Source of the DNA: Kiritimatiellales bacterium
GTDB lineage: Bacteria > Verrucomicrobiota > Kiritimatiellia > Kiritimatiellales > Pontiellaceae
Assembly (NCBI GenBank): GCA_030630445.1
Contig: DAOVNC010000106.1
Span: forward strand, 1 to 9,305
DNA length: 9,305 nucleotides
Direction: 5' to 3'
The position numbers were made by a program, and so were the translations under genes. Numbering within the stretch: the first letter of the stretch is position 1; the number at the start of each line of letters is the position of its first letter. The notes under the pieces were generated by a model. It saw only the letters and a list, made by a program, of their open reading frames with translations, made no database searches and was not told the origin of the DNA. Shown here piece after piece: positions 8,937 to 9,305 of the stretch.

Positions 8937-8943
8937 ATGCTCT
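8937..8943. repeat. Left 7-bp direct repeat (putative target-site duplication)
   Basis: ATGCTCT directly adjoins the left end CCGTAA of the element and is identical to 9117-9123. The terminal base on each side could equally belong to the inverted repeat (T...A), so the duplication is 5 to 7 bp long. Confidence 0.6.
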
Positions 8944-8992
8944 CCGTAACCTTACGGTTCCGGAGTTATCGGTTCCAGTTATTGGTTATTTG
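8944..8992. repeat. Left terminal inverted repeat of the MITE-like element
   Basis: It opens with a small palindrome, CCGTAA-CC-TTACGG (8944-8957). It then holds an imperfect tandem direct repeat (8955-8969 and 8970-8982, sharing CGGTTCC and AGTTAT), and ends in GTTATTGGTTATTTG, which pairs with 9073-9087. Confidence 0.6.
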
Positions 8993-9072
8993 GCTCGGAA
9001 ACTTTTGGAAGACCCTCAAGGCGGGTGATACGATCAAAGATTTATAAAAGCCGTTGTCCATCGGCCTGATAA

Positions 9073-9116
9073 CAAATCACCAATAACATTGTCCTCCGTA
9101 ATCGGTAAGATTACGG
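9073..9116. repeat. Right terminal inverted repeat of the MITE-like element
   Basis: This is the reverse-complement partner of 8944-8992, shorter by a few bases because it lacks the tandem duplication seen in the left arm. Its outer part is itself a hairpin (9095-9117). Confidence 0.6.
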
Positions 9117-9117
9117 A
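9095..9117. repeat. Perfect 9-bp stem, 5-base loop hairpin at the right end
   Basis: TCCGTAATC (9095-9103) and GATTACGGA (9109-9117) are exact reverse complements around GGTAA. No T run follows, so it is not a classical terminator. The matching palindrome at the left end (8944-8957) suggests these sub-terminal hairpins belong to the element's ends, perhaps as recognition sites. Confidence 0.7.
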
Positions 9118-9123
9118 TGCTCT
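9117..9123. repeat. Right 7-bp direct repeat (putative target-site duplication)
   Basis: ATGCTCT directly follows the right end TTACGG of the element and matches 8937-8943 exactly. The match does not extend further in either direction. Confidence 0.6.
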
Positions 9124-9192
9124 TCTTGCGCCGATTTATGAATGGACGCGGGAAGGGAACTCAGATACCTTTTTGTGATTCACCCTCCGAAT

Positions 9193-9197
9193 GGAAG
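9193..9197 (+). promoter_or_regulatory. Ribosome-binding site GGAAG for the right-edge gene
   Basis: GGAAG lies 7 bases before ATG 9205. It decides this start over two in-frame upstream candidates, ATG 9142 and GTG 9175, which have no comparable site. Confidence 0.6.
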
Positions 9198-9204
9198 CGT
9201 AGAG

Positions 9205-9305
9205 ATGTCAGAGACCGATATTTATAAGAATAGGGAGCCGATCCAGCAGACGTCGGACGATCCGCGGTTTCGCAAGGGCCGCCGCCGTCGCTCTTCGAGC
9301 CTCCG
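9205..9305 (+). CDS. Start of an unidentified protein, cut by the right window edge
   Basis: Thirty-three codons are visible. The peptide begins MSETDIYKNREPIQQ and continues with a basic run (RKGRRRR) and three serines. It looks hydrophilic with no signal peptide, which would suit a cytoplasmic N-terminus or an RNA/DNA-contacting tail, but I do not recognise the family and too little is visible to assign one. A good Shine-Dalgarno supports the start. It lies 322 bp after waaA on the same strand, with the MITE-like element between them. The frame is also open upstream to ATG 9142. Confidence 0.55.
   Translation, partial: MSETDIYKNREPIQQTSDDPRFRKGRRRRSSSL

Larger units (their letters stand above)
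8944..9116. mobile_element. MITE-like non-autonomous element, 173 bp
   Basis: The two ends are long imperfect inverted repeats: 8944-8992, and the reverse complement of 9073-9116. Aligned by eye they match at about 34 of 38 positions, apart from a one-base gap and an unmatched stretch (12 bases left, 6 right). The best block, 8978-8992 against 9073-9087, matches at 14 of 15. The outermost bases are CCGTAA and TTACGG. The exact 7-bp sequence ATGCTCT abuts both ends as a direct repeat, as expected for a target-site duplication made by a DDE-type transposase. The 80-bp centre has no transposase and no convincing gene, so the element would need a transposase supplied elsewhere. I cannot assign an IS family. 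The alternative, a structured intergenic repeat without transposition, does not explain the direct repeats. Confidence 0.62.
8883..9204. other. 322-bp intergenic region containing a MITE-like insertion
   Basis: No tRNA or convincing gene is seen. Removing the inserted element and one direct repeat would leave about 142 bp between waaA and the next start. An isolated inverted pair GTGGCC (8900-8905) and GGCCAC (8923-8928) has a 17-base loop and no T run, so I do not call it a terminator. The remaining right part (9124-9204) carries only the ribosome-binding site of the next gene as a recognisable signal. Confidence 0.6.

Noticed and set aside
8937..9123. CRISPR array or tRNA gene in the repeat-rich intergenic region
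   Set aside because: Repeats are inverted arms and one short tandem pair, not regularly spaced direct repeats, and no cloverleaf is visible.

Overview
The window is typical of a Gram-negative member of the PVC superphylum. A marine, polysaccharide-degrading Kiritimatiellota (Pontiella-like) or Verrucomicrobia relative is most likely. This is inferred from gene content: a secreted GH29 fucosidase carrying a discoidin module and a calcium-binding-like DPDGDGLPN stretch, a giant exported lamin-tail/CotH protein of a type common in that group, and a lipid A-Kdo transferase showing that LPS is made. No rRNA or other phylogenetic marker is present, so the assignment is tentative.

Layout, all on the + strand. 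(1) Positions 3-1778 hold the 3' part of an alpha-L-fucosidase gene, cut by the left window edge. A single in-frame TAG at 477-479, directly after the WFDGG nucleophile motif, breaks it, and the same frame then stays open to its natural stop. (2) Positions 1861-7500 encode a 1,879-residue exported protein with galactose-binding-like, Ig-like, four lamin-tail, chitobiase-C-like, CotH-kinase-like and putative-Ig domains. One galactose-binding-like domain appears to sit inside a chitobiase-type domain. (3) Positions 7599-8882 encode WaaA/KdtA, the Kdo transferase of the LPS inner core. (4) Positions 8883-9204 are non-coding and contain a 173-bp element with long imperfect terminal inverted repeats, flanked on both sides by the exact 7-bp direct repeat ATGCTCT. 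I read it as a MITE-like non-autonomous mobile element. (5) At 9205 a new reading frame with a good ribosome-binding site starts and runs off the right edge.

The first two genes fit one theme: exported, multidomain proteins for binding and breaking down fucose-containing polysaccharide, or for surface attachment. waaA is an envelope housekeeping gene and probably a separate unit. The most notable observations are the MITE-like element with its target-site duplication, the one-codon lesion in the fucosidase, the nested domain and divergent CotH motif in the giant protein, and the reversal of G/C strand composition along that gene.
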